From contig NZ_MCZK01000111.1 in the NCBI RefSeq assembly GCF_002875945.1, positions 1 to 64,000 on the forward strand: a stretch of 64,000 bases of DNA. The letters run 5' to 3'. The notes under the pieces were generated by a model. The model was given only the letters and a program-made list of their open reading frames with translations, ran no database searches and was not told the origin of the DNA. Position numbers and translations under genes: made by a program. This DNA comes from Vibrio lentus (GTDB lineage Bacteria; Pseudomonadota; Gammaproteobacteria; Enterobacterales; Vibrionaceae). Shown piece after piece: positions 18,151 to 26,958 of the stretch (its first letter is position 1; each line of letters begins with the position of its first letter).

Positions 18151-19187
18151 TAAACAGTGACTCCAGCACTCTCGAAACTCGCCATGTTGTTGTAGAACTC
18201 AGCTGCCGCACGAATAATTGGCATAGCTAGAGCTGCGCCAGTGCCCTCACCTAACCTCAGACCAAGATCAAGCAGAGGTTCAGCGTCTAGCAGTTCTAAT
18301 AGAATTTTGTGCCCCGACTCTTCAGACCGATGAGCGAAGATCATGTAATCACGACAATTTGGTTCAATTAAGGTTGCGACATACGCAGCGACTGACACAA
18401 TAAAACCATCGACCAATACTGGGGTTTTGTTTTGATAAGCGCCAAGGAAAGCACCGACCATTTGAACGATTTCATAACCGCCGACTTGGCTTAACACCTC
18501 TTCAGTGTCTTTAAGATCCAAGCCTTTGCAGCGAGCAACACCCTGCTCAACCACTGCAACTTTTCGTGCAAGCTGTTCATTGTTAATACCAGTACCTAAA
18601 CCAACACACTCCTCTGCAGTTCGGTTTGCTAGCGCACTTAAAATCGCTGAAGCGCTGCTGGTGTTGCCTATGCCCATTTCACCAAACATGATGATATTCG
18701 TGCCATTCGAAATGGTTCTAGATACAAGCTCTGTGCCCAGTTCAATCCCACGTTCAACCGTTTCTAAACTCATAGCCGCTTCGTTGGCAAAGTTATTGGT
18801 TCGTGTACCTAAGCGCTGAGAGATCAGCATTGGGCTATCAGATTCAACTGGTAACAAAATCCCAGTATCCACCACCGTAATATCGATGTTGTTCACCGCA
18901 CAAAAGCAATTAATCGCTGCGCCGCCGCTTAAGAAATTCAACACCATCTGTTGTGTAACGGCACTTGGAGCAATACTCACGCCTTCGTCAGCAATACCAT
19001 GATCGCCAGCAAATATGATGATACTTGGCTTGTTCAATTCGATGTGTTCAACCGCAGCTTCTTTGCCTTGGCTCTGAATCAATGCCAGTTGATGGGCAAC
19101 TTTTTCTAGTAGGCCAAGCGCACCGAGTGGCTTGGTTTTTTGGTCAATGCGATGTTGGATGGACTGTGAGTATTTTGTATCTAACAT
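18150..19187 (-). CDS. cobT: Nicotinate-nucleotide--dimethylbenzimidazole phosphoribosyltransferase
   Basis: A 345-residue enzyme that activates the lower ligand base to alpha-ribazole phosphate. Signature stretches are the [19 protein letters not shown] opening, [29 protein letters not shown] and the C-terminal [16 protein letters not shown] with the catalytic Glu. First gene of the salvage operon cobTSUC. No corrin-ring synthesis genes are present, so the pathway uses imported cobinamide or similar. Confidence 0.95.
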   Translation of the reverse strand: MLDTKYSQSIQHRIDQKTKPLGALGLLEKVAHQLALIQSQGKEAAVEHIELNKPSIIIFAGDHGIADEGVSIAPSAVTQQMVLNFLSGGAAINCFCAVNNIDITVVDTGILLPVESDSPMLISQRLGTRTNNFANEAAMSLETVERGIELGTELVSRTISNGTNIIMFGEMGIGNTSSASAILSALANRTAEECVGLGTGINNEQLARKVAVVEQGVARCKGLDLKDTEEVLSQVGGYEIVQMVGAFLGAYQNKTPVLVDGFIVSVAAYVATLIEPNCRDYMIFAHRSEESGHKILLELLDAEPLLDLGLRLGEGTGAALAMPIIRAAAEFYNNMASFESAGVTV

Positions 19188-19258
19188 AAAATTAGTAGCA
19201 CTTAAATTGAGGAAACGAGTTTGAGAGCGCTTATTCTTCTTGAGCTAAATAGGTAAAA

Positions 19259-19873
19259 CTATTTAGGGCGAGCGACAGAGAACACATTGGACAGCGTGGC
19301 GTATTCGCCTCCGCCTAATCGAGATAAAGGATCAAGTGCTAACGCGTCGATCTTAAGACGCTCACTGTCTTTGTCGATGATATCTTCCGAGATGTACACG
19401 GTTTCGACCTGAGCAAATATCAAGCTTTGCGGAACCTCGCCGACTTCTTTTATTTCATACAATGTGCAACCGAAAGCTACCGAGCACTCTTTAACTCTTG
19501 GTAAAGAAAATCCCTCAAATTCAACGAGCTCGATATTATTCAGCGTCACTTCAGATTCACCATGATCCAATGTCGCAGCGGTCGCCGTCATCACCTCAGC
19601 AGAACTTGCCGATGCAATATGAATGACCAACTTACCCGTTTCAAGGGCGTTGCGAGTAGTGTCTTTGATTTCACCTGAAGGCTTTTTCCCAACCGATAAC
19701 ATCAGTAACGGCGGGTTGCTGGAAACAGGCGTGAAATAAGAGAAAGGCGCTACTAGGTTGTACTCTTGGTCAGAAGATTCCGTCAATGCCCACGCGATCG
19801 GGCGAGGAACAACGGTTTGTGTCATCAGGTGATAAATTTGAGTGGGAGCAAGAGTATCAAGCTTGAGGTTCAT
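19259..19873 (-). CDS. Flavin reductase-like domain protein
   Basis: A 204-residue protein of the flavin reductase-like, FMN-binding split-barrel family. The opening (IYHLMTQTVVPRPIAWALTES), NLVAPFSYFTPVSSNPPLLMLSVG and KDTTRNALETGKLVIH are typical of this group, in which FMN binds along the barrel. No partner oxygenase is adjacent. It lies 71 bp upstream of cobT on the same strand, so it could share its transcript; a role in reducing flavin or cob(II)alamin for the cob pathway is possible but only a guess from position. Confidence 0.8.
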   Translation of the reverse strand: MNLKLDTLAPTQIYHLMTQTVVPRPIAWALTESSDQEYNLVAPFSYFTPVSSNPPLLMLSVGKKPSGEIKDTTRNALETGKLVIHIASASSAEVMTATAATLDHGESEVTLNNIELVEFEGFSLPRVKECSVAFGCTLYEIKEVGEVPQSLIFAQVETVYISEDIIDKDSERLKIDALALDPLSRLGGGEYATLSNVFSVARPK

Positions 19874-20264
19874 AGCACGTCCTTGGTCTATGTGAATTAC
19901 GACTCAGTTTACGTGTTAAGCAAAGCCGTATCTATGCCTAAGTAACAGAAACCGTAGAGAGTGTTCTTAATTTAAACAGATCTCGCTGATTTTTTCTCAA
20001 ATTGACAATCAAATTGACGAACTCGAAAACACCTACAATACTAGCAATAGATTTATCAATAACTTACATTTTGGCATCGTTTATGCTTTATATAAAATAA
20101 CTTATTAAACCCTCTCCGTTGATAAGTTAAGTAAGTAACTTGTCGGTCTCTCTCCACCGAGAAGTTAGCAACAAAGCAAGTTCAGTAAGACGGTAACAAA
20201 AAGTGACTCCCCTCACTTAGTAACAAACAGTAGATTAGTGAAAAACAAAGATTTAGGAGGTGAA
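19874..20264. other. Intergenic region with a structured leader, 391 bp
   Basis: Between the flavin-reductase-like gene (minus) and the small basic peptide gene (plus). No ORF of note. At 20137-20166 an imperfect hairpin is seen: AACTT-G-TCGGT pairs with ACCGA-G-AAGTT around a CTCTCTCC loop. I looked for a cobalamin riboswitch here and found no B12-box-like sequence. Confidence 0.5.
20137..20166 (+). promoter_or_regulatory. Hairpin with pyrimidine loop in the leader of the 29-residue peptide gene
   Basis: AACTTGTCGGT (20137-20147) pairs with ACCGAGAAGTT (20156-20166) with one G-G mismatch and an 8-base CU loop. It lies about 100 bp upstream of the strong ribosome site. It could be part of a 5' leader or an independent small RNA. 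Confidence 0.4.
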
Positions 20265-20354
20265 ATGTTCGCAAACCAAAGCAAAAGGAAACCAATTAAA
20301 TCGAGTAAAAAAGCAAGTAAGAAAGTGAAGAAAATCCCACTATCCTTCACATGA
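20265..20354 (+). CDS. 29-residue strongly basic peptide with near-perfect Shine-Dalgarno
   Basis: ATG at 20265 to TGA at 20352-20354. The ribosome site TAGGAGGTGA ends just before the start codon, one of the strongest in the window. The peptide begins MFANQSKRKPIKSSKKASKK and is about half Lys, Arg and Ser, with almost no hydrophobic core. A rho-independent terminator follows the stop within 10 bp. The combination of strong ribosome site, short ORF and immediate terminator indicates a real mono-cistronic small gene, or a translated regulatory RNA. I know no family for it. Possible roles (RNA/ribosome binding, nucleic-acid binding, antimicrobial-type peptide) are speculation. Confidence 0.6.
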   Translation: MFANQSKRKPIKSSKKASKKVKKIPLSFT

Positions 20355-20360
20355 TTATGA

Positions 20361-20392
20361 CAAGCCCGTTGCCCAGCGGGCTTTGTTATATC
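20361..20392 (+). terminator. Terminator after the basic peptide gene
   Basis: AAGCCCG (20362-20368) pairs with CGGGCTT (20377-20383), followed by TGTTAT. It is 7 bp past the TGA. Confidence 0.8.
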
Positions 20393-20468
20393 TGGCACTA
20401 CATTAATATTGAACATTAGATTTTAGACCACCAGCCCCGTCTTAACTTATTGTTAGACTTCCATCCAA

Positions 20469-20506
20469 TCAACCTATCAACCTATCAACCTATCAACCTA
20501 TCAACC
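20469..20506. repeat. 8-bp tandem repeat TCAACCTA, 4.75 copies
   Basis: Exact head-to-tail copies of TCAACCTA at 20469-20500 plus a partial copy to 20506. It lies about 100 bp upstream of the epimerase-like gene at 20602, so length changes could alter its promoter spacing. Confidence 0.9.
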
Positions 20507-20601
20507 ACGCAACTGACCACTCGTTGTTCAAAAGTTTTATTCGCTTAAAATTCAAACACTGTTTATATTAAACAAGCACTTGCAAAGGGTTAAGGATAGC
20601 T

Positions 20602-21297
20602 ATGAGTATTTCAGGAGACAAAGCATCGGTCATTGTTGCAGGAGCAACGGGCCTGATAGGTTCACACGTTTTGGATTTACTCATAGACGAACCCGCGGTC
20701 GAGCATATCTATGCTTTGTCCCGAAGAGCATTAGATTCTCAGTTTAACTCCAGCAACCTCCACACGCTCATTCACAGTGACCTTCAAGTAACAAGCTGGG
20801 ACGATACCAAAGCGACGCCCAACTTAGGCGTTATCTGCCTAGGTACGACCAAGAAAAAAGCCGGTTCTAAAGAAGCATTGCGTAAAGTCGACGTTGAATT
20901 AGTCAGCCAGGTGGCACAGTCGATGAAGTTTATTGGAGTAGAAAGACTTGCTGTGGTTTCAAGCTATGGCGCATCACCCAGATCTTATTCTCATTACCTA
21001 AAATGCAAAGGACAAATGGAACAGAACTTGATGCGAATTGGCTTCAAGCAGCTGTTTATTGCTCGTCCTGGTCCTCTTGTTGGCGAAAGAGCCCAACCAC
21101 GAGCCGATGAAAAACTCCTACAAAGTCTCTTCCCTCTGCTGTCACCATTTATGATTGGGAAATATAAAAACCTGCGCCCGATTCAGTCAAAAGACGTGGC
21201 ACAAGCCATGTTGTTCCGATTATTCGAAAATAATTTCCAAAATATAGAAATTTACTCGTCAAGTGACATGCTCAATTTATTGGCAAAATATCGCTAA
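20602..21297 (+). CDS. NAD(P)-binding epimerase/SDR-like protein (HTATIP2/YbjT type)
   Basis: A 231-residue Rossmann-fold protein. The dinucleotide-binding loop is VAGATGLIGSHVLDLL near residues 11-26, with LSRRAL following the second strand; GVICLGTTKKKAGSKEA and VERLAVVSSYGASPRSYSHYLKCKGQME match the atypical SDR subgroup that includes mammalian HTATIP2/TIP30-like and bacterial oxidoreductases. The Tyr-x3-Lys pair (Y-LKCK) is at SHYLKCKG. Substrate not known. A ribosome site (AAGGATAG) precedes the ATG. Single gene. Confidence 0.78.
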   Translation: MSISGDKASVIVAGATGLIGSHVLDLLIDEPAVEHIYALSRRALDSQFNSSNLHTLIHSDLQVTSWDDTKATPNLGVICLGTTKKKAGSKEALRKVDVELVSQVAQSMKFIGVERLAVVSSYGASPRSYSHYLKCKGQMEQNLMRIGFKQLFIARPGPLVGERAQPRADEKLLQSLFPLLSPFMIGKYKNLRPIQSKDVAQAMLFRLFENNFQNIEIYSSSDMLNLLAKYR

Positions 21298-21482
21298 AAA
21301 GCTCATCTATTCACCAAAATGTTGGATATCCATTCATCCCATTGAGTGGATATTACTAATTGTTCTAATCAATTACTTTTCTTTATTTTACGTTTTGTAA
21401 CAGAACGTTATCTTAGCTAACAGTACTTAAGCCTATATATCTAGGCCACCCATCAATCTGAAGTAATTCATAAGGACATTAA

Positions 21483-22853
21483 ATGTCATTCCCAATTATC
21501 GCTGCCTTAGCGGTATTCATTGGTATTCTATTTTTTCTCTACGGACAGCAGAAAAAAGAAAACACACTTTCTCGCCTTGTTCTATTAGGTTTAGTTTTTG
21601 GTAGCGCATTCGGCCTAGGCTTACAGCTGCTATTTGGCGAAGGCAATCCGGCCATCAAAGAAACGTTGGATTGGGTAAATGTTGTTGGCAGTGGCTATGT
21701 TGGCCTACTAAAAATGGTGATCATGCCATTAGTATTGGTTTCAATGATTGCGGCCGTGGTGAAGCTTGAGAAAGGCGGTTCACTGGGCAAGATTTCTGGT
21801 ATCACTATTTCAGTATTACTGGCAACAACGGCGATCTCTGCGATTGTGGGTATTGCAGTGGCTCAAGCATTCGGTCTTTCGGCAGAAGGCTTAACCGAAG
21901 GTGCTCGTGAAACGGCTCGTATCGCAACACTAGAAAGCCGCATGGGAAGCGTGTCCGACCTAACGATTCCACAAATGCTGGTTAGCTTCATTCCAACGAA
22001 CCCGTTTGCAGATTTAACCGGTGCTCGCTCTACTTCAATCATCGCGGTGGTTATCTTCGGTGTGCTTACAGGTATTGCTGCTCGTAAAGTAATGGCTGAG
22101 AAAGAAGAACTAGAGTCACCAATTCGCACGTTCGTTGAAGCGGCTCAATCTATCGTAATGCGTTTAGTTAAGATGATTATGGCACTAACGCCATACGGCA
22201 TCGCGGCATTAATGGCGAAAGTAGTCGCAACATCAAGTGCTTCAGATATCCTAAGCCTACTGGGTTTCATCGTTGCTTCTTACGTCGCAATCATCCTGAT
22301 GTTTGTTGTTCACGGTGTGTTGGTCTCTTTTGTTGGTGTAAACCCTAAAGAATACTTCCAAAAAATCTGGCCTGTACTGACATTTGCTTTCACCTCACGC
22401 AGTTCTGCAGCAACGATTCCACTGAACGTTGAAGCTCAAATCACGAAGCTAAACGTGCCACCAGCAATTGCTAACCTGTCTGCAACTTTCGGTGCGACAA
22501 TTGGCCAGAACGGTTGTGCGGGTATCTACCCTGCCATGCTAGCAGTTATGGTTGCGCCAACCGTGGGCATCGACCCAATGGACATCAACTTCATTCTGTC
22601 TCTGATTGCGATTATTACGGTTAGCTCATTCGGTATCGCGGGTGTAGGTGGCGGTGCAACTTTCGCAGCGCTTATCGTACTGCCAGCTATGGGTCTTCCA
22701 GTGACTATCGCAGCTCTACTTATCTCTATCGAACCACTTATCGATATGGCACGTACTGCGCTTAACGTATCAGGTGCAATGACAGCCGGTACGATTACAA
22801 GTCGTATACTGGGTAAGAAAGAACAAAAAGAGTTGGAGCAAGCGAACGCTTAA
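21483..22853 (+). CDS. tcyP: L-cystine:cation symporter TcyP
   Basis: A 456-residue member of the dicarboxylate/amino acid:cation symporter family. It follows E. coli TcyP (YdjN) closely in the stretches I remember: VGSGYVGLLKMVIMPLV, PNPFADLTGA-like (TNPFADLTGARSTSII), WPVLTFAFTSRSSAATIP, SATFGATIGQNGCAG and the C-terminal IEPLIDMARTALNVSGAMT. This pattern distinguishes it from the glutamate and C4-dicarboxylate carriers. It imports cystine as a sulfur source across the inner membrane. Mono-cistronic with a clear terminator downstream. Confidence 0.92.
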   Translation: MSFPIIAALAVFIGILFFLYGQQKKENTLSRLVLLGLVFGSAFGLGLQLLFGEGNPAIKETLDWVNVVGSGYVGLLKMVIMPLVLVSMIAAVVKLEKGGSLGKISGITISVLLATTAISAIVGIAVAQAFGLSAEGLTEGARETARIATLESRMGSVSDLTIPQMLVSFIPTNPFADLTGARSTSIIAVVIFGVLTGIAARKVMAEKEELESPIRTFVEAAQSIVMRLVKMIMALTPYGIAALMAKVVATSSASDILSLLGFIVASYVAIILMFVVHGVLVSFVGVNPKEYFQKIWPVLTFAFTSRSSAATIPLNVEAQITKLNVPPAIANLSATFGATIGQNGCAGIYPAMLAVMVAPTVGIDPMDINFILSLIAIITVSSFGIAGVGGGATFAALIVLPAMGLPVTIAALLISIEPLIDMARTALNVSGAMTAGTITSRILGKKEQKELEQANA

Positions 22854-22901
22854 TTCGACTTCCTTATCGATGAGCGATTAAAGCTCTTGGTATTAGTAAA
22901 C

Positions 22902-22932
22902 AAAAACCGATGCACATGCATCGGTTTTTTAT
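22902..22932 (+). terminator. Terminator after tcyP
   Basis: AAAAACCGATGCA (22902-22914) pairs with TGCATCGGTTTTT (22917-22929), followed by more T residues. Confidence 0.93.
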
Positions 22933-22972
22933 TATCTGGCTTTTATCAGAATCACTTTGTAAGCGACAGAAC

Positions 22973-23371
22973 TTAAAGCACCAGCTGAATTACTTTCTCA
23001 GCTAATGCTTCATCGTCATCTTCACTCAATCCGCTGATACCAATAGCACCAATCACCTGCCCTCGACGTTGTATTGGAACACCGCCTTTGAAGCCAGTGA
23101 TCTTTGAGTCTGTCCAGTAACTCAGGTCTTTCCCTGTTTCTCTTGCCCAAGCGCCTAAGTTGCCACTCGGTTGCCGATCTCGCGCTGAGGTATAGGCTTT
23201 GTTTTGAGCCAACAAACCTGCTTGCACGCTGACGTTGTCCATTCGAGAAAACGCGAGCAGTTCACCATGTGTATCACACACGCTCACCGCAATTGCTTGG
23301 TTGTTATGCCCCGCAATATCGAGCGCACTGTACACCAGTTGTTGTACTATTTTTTGATTCAACATAGTCAT
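22973..23371 (-). CDS. GlcG/HbpS-type haem-degrading or sensing family protein
   Basis: A 132-residue protein of the GlcG/HbpS (DUF336) family. Typical stretches are AIAVSVCDTHGELLAFSRMDNV, KAYTSARDR and the glycine-rich GFKGGVPIQRRGQVIGAIGISG. Family members bind haem or cobalamin derivatives or accompany oxidoreductases; the precise role here is open. No signal peptide. It is the second gene of an operon, 3 bp after the aldo/keto reductase, which suggests the two act on the same substrate. Confidence 0.82.
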   Translation of the reverse strand: MTMLNQKIVQQLVYSALDIAGHNNQAIAVSVCDTHGELLAFSRMDNVSVQAGLLAQNKAYTSARDRQPSGNLGAWARETGKDLSYWTDSKITGFKGGVPIQRRGQVIGAIGISGLSEDDDEALAEKVIQLVL

Positions 23372-23374
23372 CCC

Positions 23375-24385
23375 CTATGGCAATGCCTGACCACGTGAAT
23401 ACACATATAAGTTGTACCACTCTTCACGACTTAAGGTAATTTGAGTCGCGGCTGCAGACGCTTTGATTCGTTCTAGATTAGTCGTGCCAATAACAGGCTG
23501 AATACTTGCAGGGTGACGAAGTAAAAACGCCAACACAATCGCTTCACTTTCAACACCATATTGATTTGCCAACTGAGCCACATAGTGCGCGGTCTTTTTC
23601 ACGTGTTCATGTTCTGAATACAAGCCTTGCTCTGCAAAGCGACCTTGTGCCAAACAGCCCCAAGCTTGCAATTGAATCCCCTTCATTTGGCAATGCTCAA
23701 GTATGCCTGCAGCAAAATCAGAATGATGGTGACCTTGCGAATTAATCATCACCCCATCATTAAGCCAATCAAGCTTTGCCAAGCTCATTTCAATTTGATT
23801 CGCCACAATCGGCTGACCAAGTGCAGATTGTAGATACTGAATTTGATGACTGTTCATGTTCGACACGCCGAAGAAATCGACCTTACCCTGTGCTTTCAAA
23901 TCTTCTAGCGTTCTTGCCAGTTCATCCAACTCCATGAGCGGATCTGGGCGATGCAAAAGCAACACGTCGAGCTTTTCTGTATTCAAGCGATTCAGAATAC
24001 CCTCTACCGATTGACCTACCCAATCTGCCGAGAAATCATAACGGCCAACGTTGCCCTCGCCTTCAAAACGAATACCACATTTAGATTGAATGAACATCTG
24101 ATCACGCAATTCAGGGGCTTGTTGTAATGCTTGACCAAAGACTTGCTCTGCTTTGCTGAAGGTATAAATGTCAGCATGGTCGAACAGATTGATCCCCGAC
24201 GCTAATGCTGTGTCAATTACGCTGCGTGTTTGCGCTACATCAGCCGCCGTTACTGGATTGTCGTTCCAACCACCACCAAGCCCCATGCATCCATAGGCGA
24301 CTTGCCCAACATTCGATAGATGGTTTGATAGTAGGATGTTCTTTTGATTATCATTTTTGTTCGTTGAATCCATGCTGTTCGTCAT
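23375..24385 (-). CDS. Aldo/keto reductase
   Basis: A 336-residue NADPH-dependent oxidoreductase with the TIM-barrel of the AKR family (E. coli YdhF-like). The catalytic set is visible: Asp and Tyr in FDHADIYTF, Lys in IQSKCGIR and His in LLLHRPDPL. The C-terminal cofactor site is PVIGTTNLERIKAS. First gene of a two-gene operon with the HbpS-like gene. A LysR regulator is transcribed divergently 142 bp away and probably controls this operon. Confidence 0.9.
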   Translation of the reverse strand: MTNSMDSTNKNDNQKNILLSNHLSNVGQVAYGCMGLGGGWNDNPVTAADVAQTRSVIDTALASGINLFDHADIYTFSKAEQVFGQALQQAPELRDQMFIQSKCGIRFEGEGNVGRYDFSADWVGQSVEGILNRLNTEKLDVLLLHRPDPLMELDELARTLEDLKAQGKVDFFGVSNMNSHQIQYLQSALGQPIVANQIEMSLAKLDWLNDGVMINSQGHHHSDFAAGILEHCQMKGIQLQAWGCLAQGRFAEQGLYSEHEHVKKTAHYVAQLANQYGVESEAIVLAFLLRHPASIQPVIGTTNLERIKASAAATQITLSREEWYNLYVYSRGQALP

Positions 24386-24431
24386 ACCTGATCTCGCTTA
24401 GAAGGTTTGATGCCAATAAATATGCCTCTAT

Positions 24432-24461
24432 CATATTGTTCTTTTTAGAAAACAGAATATG
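24432..24461. promoter_or_regulatory. Dyad in the aldo/keto reductase-LysR intergenic region
   Basis: CATATT (24432-24437) and AATATG (24456-24461) form an inverted repeat, extended by partly matching inner bases. Its place between divergent genes fits a LysR operator, but the T-N11-A core is not clear. Confidence 0.35.
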
Positions 24462-24527
24462 CTAGTTACGAATTGATTGTTTGATATGACGAACAATAGG
24501 ATTGACCAGTTTTGAAGGAATACGCAC

Positions 24528-25409
24528 ATGAATGAGCACAAGAGAATAGAACGACTGATCCTATTTGTAGAACTTGCTCAGCAACTTAACTTTACCAAGG
24601 CAGCAGAGAAACTTGGCATATCGAAGAGCTACCTTTCAGAGCAAATCAAACGACTAGAGAGCGACTTGCAGTGTCCTCTTCTTGTAAGAACTACGCGCAG
24701 CGTTCGATTAACCCAAGAAGGCGAACGTGCCTTACAACAAGGCTTAACCATTCGCTCTCAAGTATTGCAGCTCGAGCGCAGTGTTTCAGAGCAACACGAC
24801 ATCGTTAAAGGTACATTACGGCTGACGGCGCCAAAGATGTTTACCGAGGTGTTTCTATTCGACATCTGCCAACAATTTAGAGAACAATACCCAGAGGTTC
24901 GCTTCGAGATAAACAGCAGTTACACCAACTTCAATCTTAATCAAGATGATATCGATATCGCCTTTCGTGCTACTAACACCCCACCTGAAAACATGATCGC
25001 CAAGCGTTTAATTACCTATCAACATGATTTAGTTGCGACGCCCGGTTACCTCGATCAGTTTGGACGCCCCACCAGCGCACATGAGTTAAATGACCACCAA
25101 TGTTTGGCAACACTGCATCAAACAGAGTGGCCGTTAAAGTCTGCAAACATTGATGTATCAGGTTGGCTTTCAAGCAATGACAACCATTTGCTTAAACAGC
25201 AGGCGATGACAGGCAGTGGCATCATTCGAATCGCGAGTTATTACGTTGATAAAGAAGTTGCGTGCGGAGAGTTAGAACGAGTATTACCTGACGAGTGCCT
25301 ACAGCAAGGCAACAGCATTTATCTGTTCTACCCACAAGTCATATATCCGGCAAAAAAACATCAAATGTTCATTAAGTTTGTTCAGAATTACTTTGATCGC
25401 TTGAGCTAA
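24528..25409 (+). CDS. LysR-family transcriptional regulator
   Basis: A 293-residue regulator. The N-terminal winged helix (LNFTKAAEKLGISKSYLSEQIKRLESDLQCPLLVRTTRSVRLTQEG) is canonical, followed by a substrate-binding domain of the type-2 periplasmic-binding fold (GTLRLTAPKMFTEV...). Divergent to the aldo/keto reductase operon, its most likely target. Effector unknown. Confidence 0.93.
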   Translation: MNEHKRIERLILFVELAQQLNFTKAAEKLGISKSYLSEQIKRLESDLQCPLLVRTTRSVRLTQEGERALQQGLTIRSQVLQLERSVSEQHDIVKGTLRLTAPKMFTEVFLFDICQQFREQYPEVRFEINSSYTNFNLNQDDIDIAFRATNTPPENMIAKRLITYQHDLVATPGYLDQFGRPTSAHELNDHQCLATLHQTEWPLKSANIDVSGWLSSNDNHLLKQQAMTGSGIIRIASYYVDKEVACGELERVLPDECLQQGNSIYLFYPQVIYPAKKHQMFIKFVQNYFDRLS

Positions 25410-25410
25410 G

Positions 25411-25430
25411 TTGAGTTGAGTTGAGTTGAC
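25411..25430. repeat. 5-bp tandem repeat TTGAG, about four copies
   Basis: Three TTGAG copies and a fourth ending in C run directly behind the LysR stop codon. A short array, possibly chance. Confidence 0.7.
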
Positions 25431-25712
25431 GAATTTAAAAAATGAAAAGTTGATGAATAAATAATTTAAATAACACGAAATAAGGTTTAAATAACCCTCC
25501 TGATTTATATGCCTATATTTCAGAGGGATTAATAGAACAATAATAAAGCGTTTTAGTTACTACTATCGCGAGTATTAATCGTTAATAGGAAGAAATCGTG
25601 CATTTGTTCAACAATACAATGAGTTAGCTATGAAGTATCATCATAATTGATATATCATGCAACGCTTCAACATGCTACACCACCTTGGCACCAGTTCGAT
25701 AACGGGATCCTC

Positions 25713-26474
25713 ATGAGCTTTATTATACTTTTACTTCTTCTGCTATTCGTTGGCATTACACGTTTACTTCAATGGCGAACAACTTCTACTTTTTTATCTC
25801 TTCTTCTTATATCGTCATTTGTGTTGATTGGTTCAGGTTTGATCCCTCGTTATTTATTAGACGACCTACAAGCGAATTATGAAAGTAAGCCTGATATCCA
25901 ATGGTCTGACAATAACGCCATTGTTCTTCTGGGTGCAGGCACGCAACTAATTAAAAGCACGCAAGAGTTCGAGCCAGCCTTTTTCTCTTTTGGCCGAATC
26001 AGCGAAACCGCAAGCCAATATAAAGATTGTGCCAAAGCGCAAACCACATGCAAAGTGATCATCAGTGGTGGTGATGCTCAGAATAACGGCGTTACAGAGG
26101 CTGAAGTTTATGAACAGCAACTGCTTAGGCTTGGTGTTCCAGTAGCCGACCTTATCCAAGAACCGAACAGCGTCAACACTTGGAAAAATGCACAATTGAC
26201 GAGCGACCTAATGAAACATCACCAATTCGACAAAGTTGTTCTGGTTTCATCTGGCCTACACATTCGTCGTAGTGAACTCTATTTCAACCACTTTGGACTG
26301 AATGTGATTCCAGTAAGAGCCGATTACATGGCGGCTCAGATTTCATGGTTGCCACTATGGTACAACTTTGCAGTGACAGACTTTGCCCTGCACGAACAAA
26401 TAGGCTTCGCTCGATACCGTGTCTATAACTTGATGGGTTGGAACAGTAAGCGAGAAAAGCCAGGCGATGCTTAA
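25713..26474 (+). CDS. DUF218/YdcF-family membrane protein
   Basis: An open frame begins at 25647, but the ATG at 25713 is preferred because it opens directly with a hydrophobic anchor (MSFIILLLLLLFVGITRLL); the protein is then 253 residues. Two N-terminal membrane spans are followed by a DUF218 domain: AIVLLGAGTQL, VIISGGDAQNNGVTEAEVY, EPNSVNTWKNAQ and VVLVSSGLHIRRSELYFNHFG. Related E. coli proteins (SanA, YdcF, ElyC) are linked to envelope integrity and peptidoglycan-precursor handling. Single gene with its own terminator. Confidence 0.85.
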   Translation: MSFIILLLLLLFVGITRLLQWRTTSTFLSLLLISSFVLIGSGLIPRYLLDDLQANYESKPDIQWSDNNAIVLLGAGTQLIKSTQEFEPAFFSFGRISETASQYKDCAKAQTTCKVIISGGDAQNNGVTEAEVYEQQLLRLGVPVADLIQEPNSVNTWKNAQLTSDLMKHHQFDKVVLVSSGLHIRRSELYFNHFGLNVIPVRADYMAAQISWLPLWYNFAVTDFALHEQIGFARYRVYNLMGWNSKREKPGDA

Positions 26475-26958
26475 TCACGTTTAATTAAGTTAACTAGAGC
26501 GATACAAACAAAAATGCAGCAACAATCGAAAGGTTGTTTGCTGCATTTTTTGATCCTACCTATCACAACATCCTTTCTTATTCTGACTTACGCCTTTGCT
26601 CCCCCATCCAGTCAGCAATCAATCCTTTTAATCAACCTTGCTGACCTATTTTTCCAAGCCCATCCCCTTAATAACAAAGTTATAGAAACACAAACGTTCA
26701 ATAATTAACCACCCATTAATTGGTTAGTTGAAACTAAATGAAATCAAGCAAAATAAAGCCTTATCAAGTAACAAGTTAATTACTGTAGCTATCTGATATT
26801 TATGAGGATTTATTTTCAATTCATTTCAGTACTTTTGGCTTTGTTTTATATGACAAAGTACTCGCCGCTAGGGGCCCTCGGCTTCACAATAATATAAATA
26901 CAATTTAATAATCGATTCTAATAAAAATAGCCATAAAATGGCATTTAGGAAATTATTC
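26475..26958. other. Intergenic region upstream of the aerolysin-like toxin gene
   Basis: Contains the terminator at 26511-26551 and then about 400 AT-rich bases. An inverted repeat, AGTACTTT (26828-26835) with AAAGTACT (26855-26862), lies about 100 bp upstream of the toxin start and could be an operator or a hairpin. No believable ORF; the open frame at 26514-26708 covers the terminator. Confidence 0.55.
26511..26551 (+). terminator. Terminator after the DUF218 gene
   Basis: AAAATGCAGCAACAA (26511-26525) pairs with TTGTTTGCTGCATTTT (26534-26549) with one bulged base, then T residues. Confidence 0.88.

Noticed and set aside
19874..20264. Cobalamin riboswitch upstream of the cob region
   Set aside because: No B12-box-like sequence found; the visible hairpin belongs more naturally to the plus-strand peptide gene.
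20213..20416. 67-codon minus-strand ORF with a hydrophobic stretch
   Set aside because: It is antisense to the basic peptide gene and its terminator; no ribosome site of note.
26514..26708. 64-codon plus-strand ORF
   Set aside because: Its first codons lie inside the terminator hairpin of the DUF218 gene.
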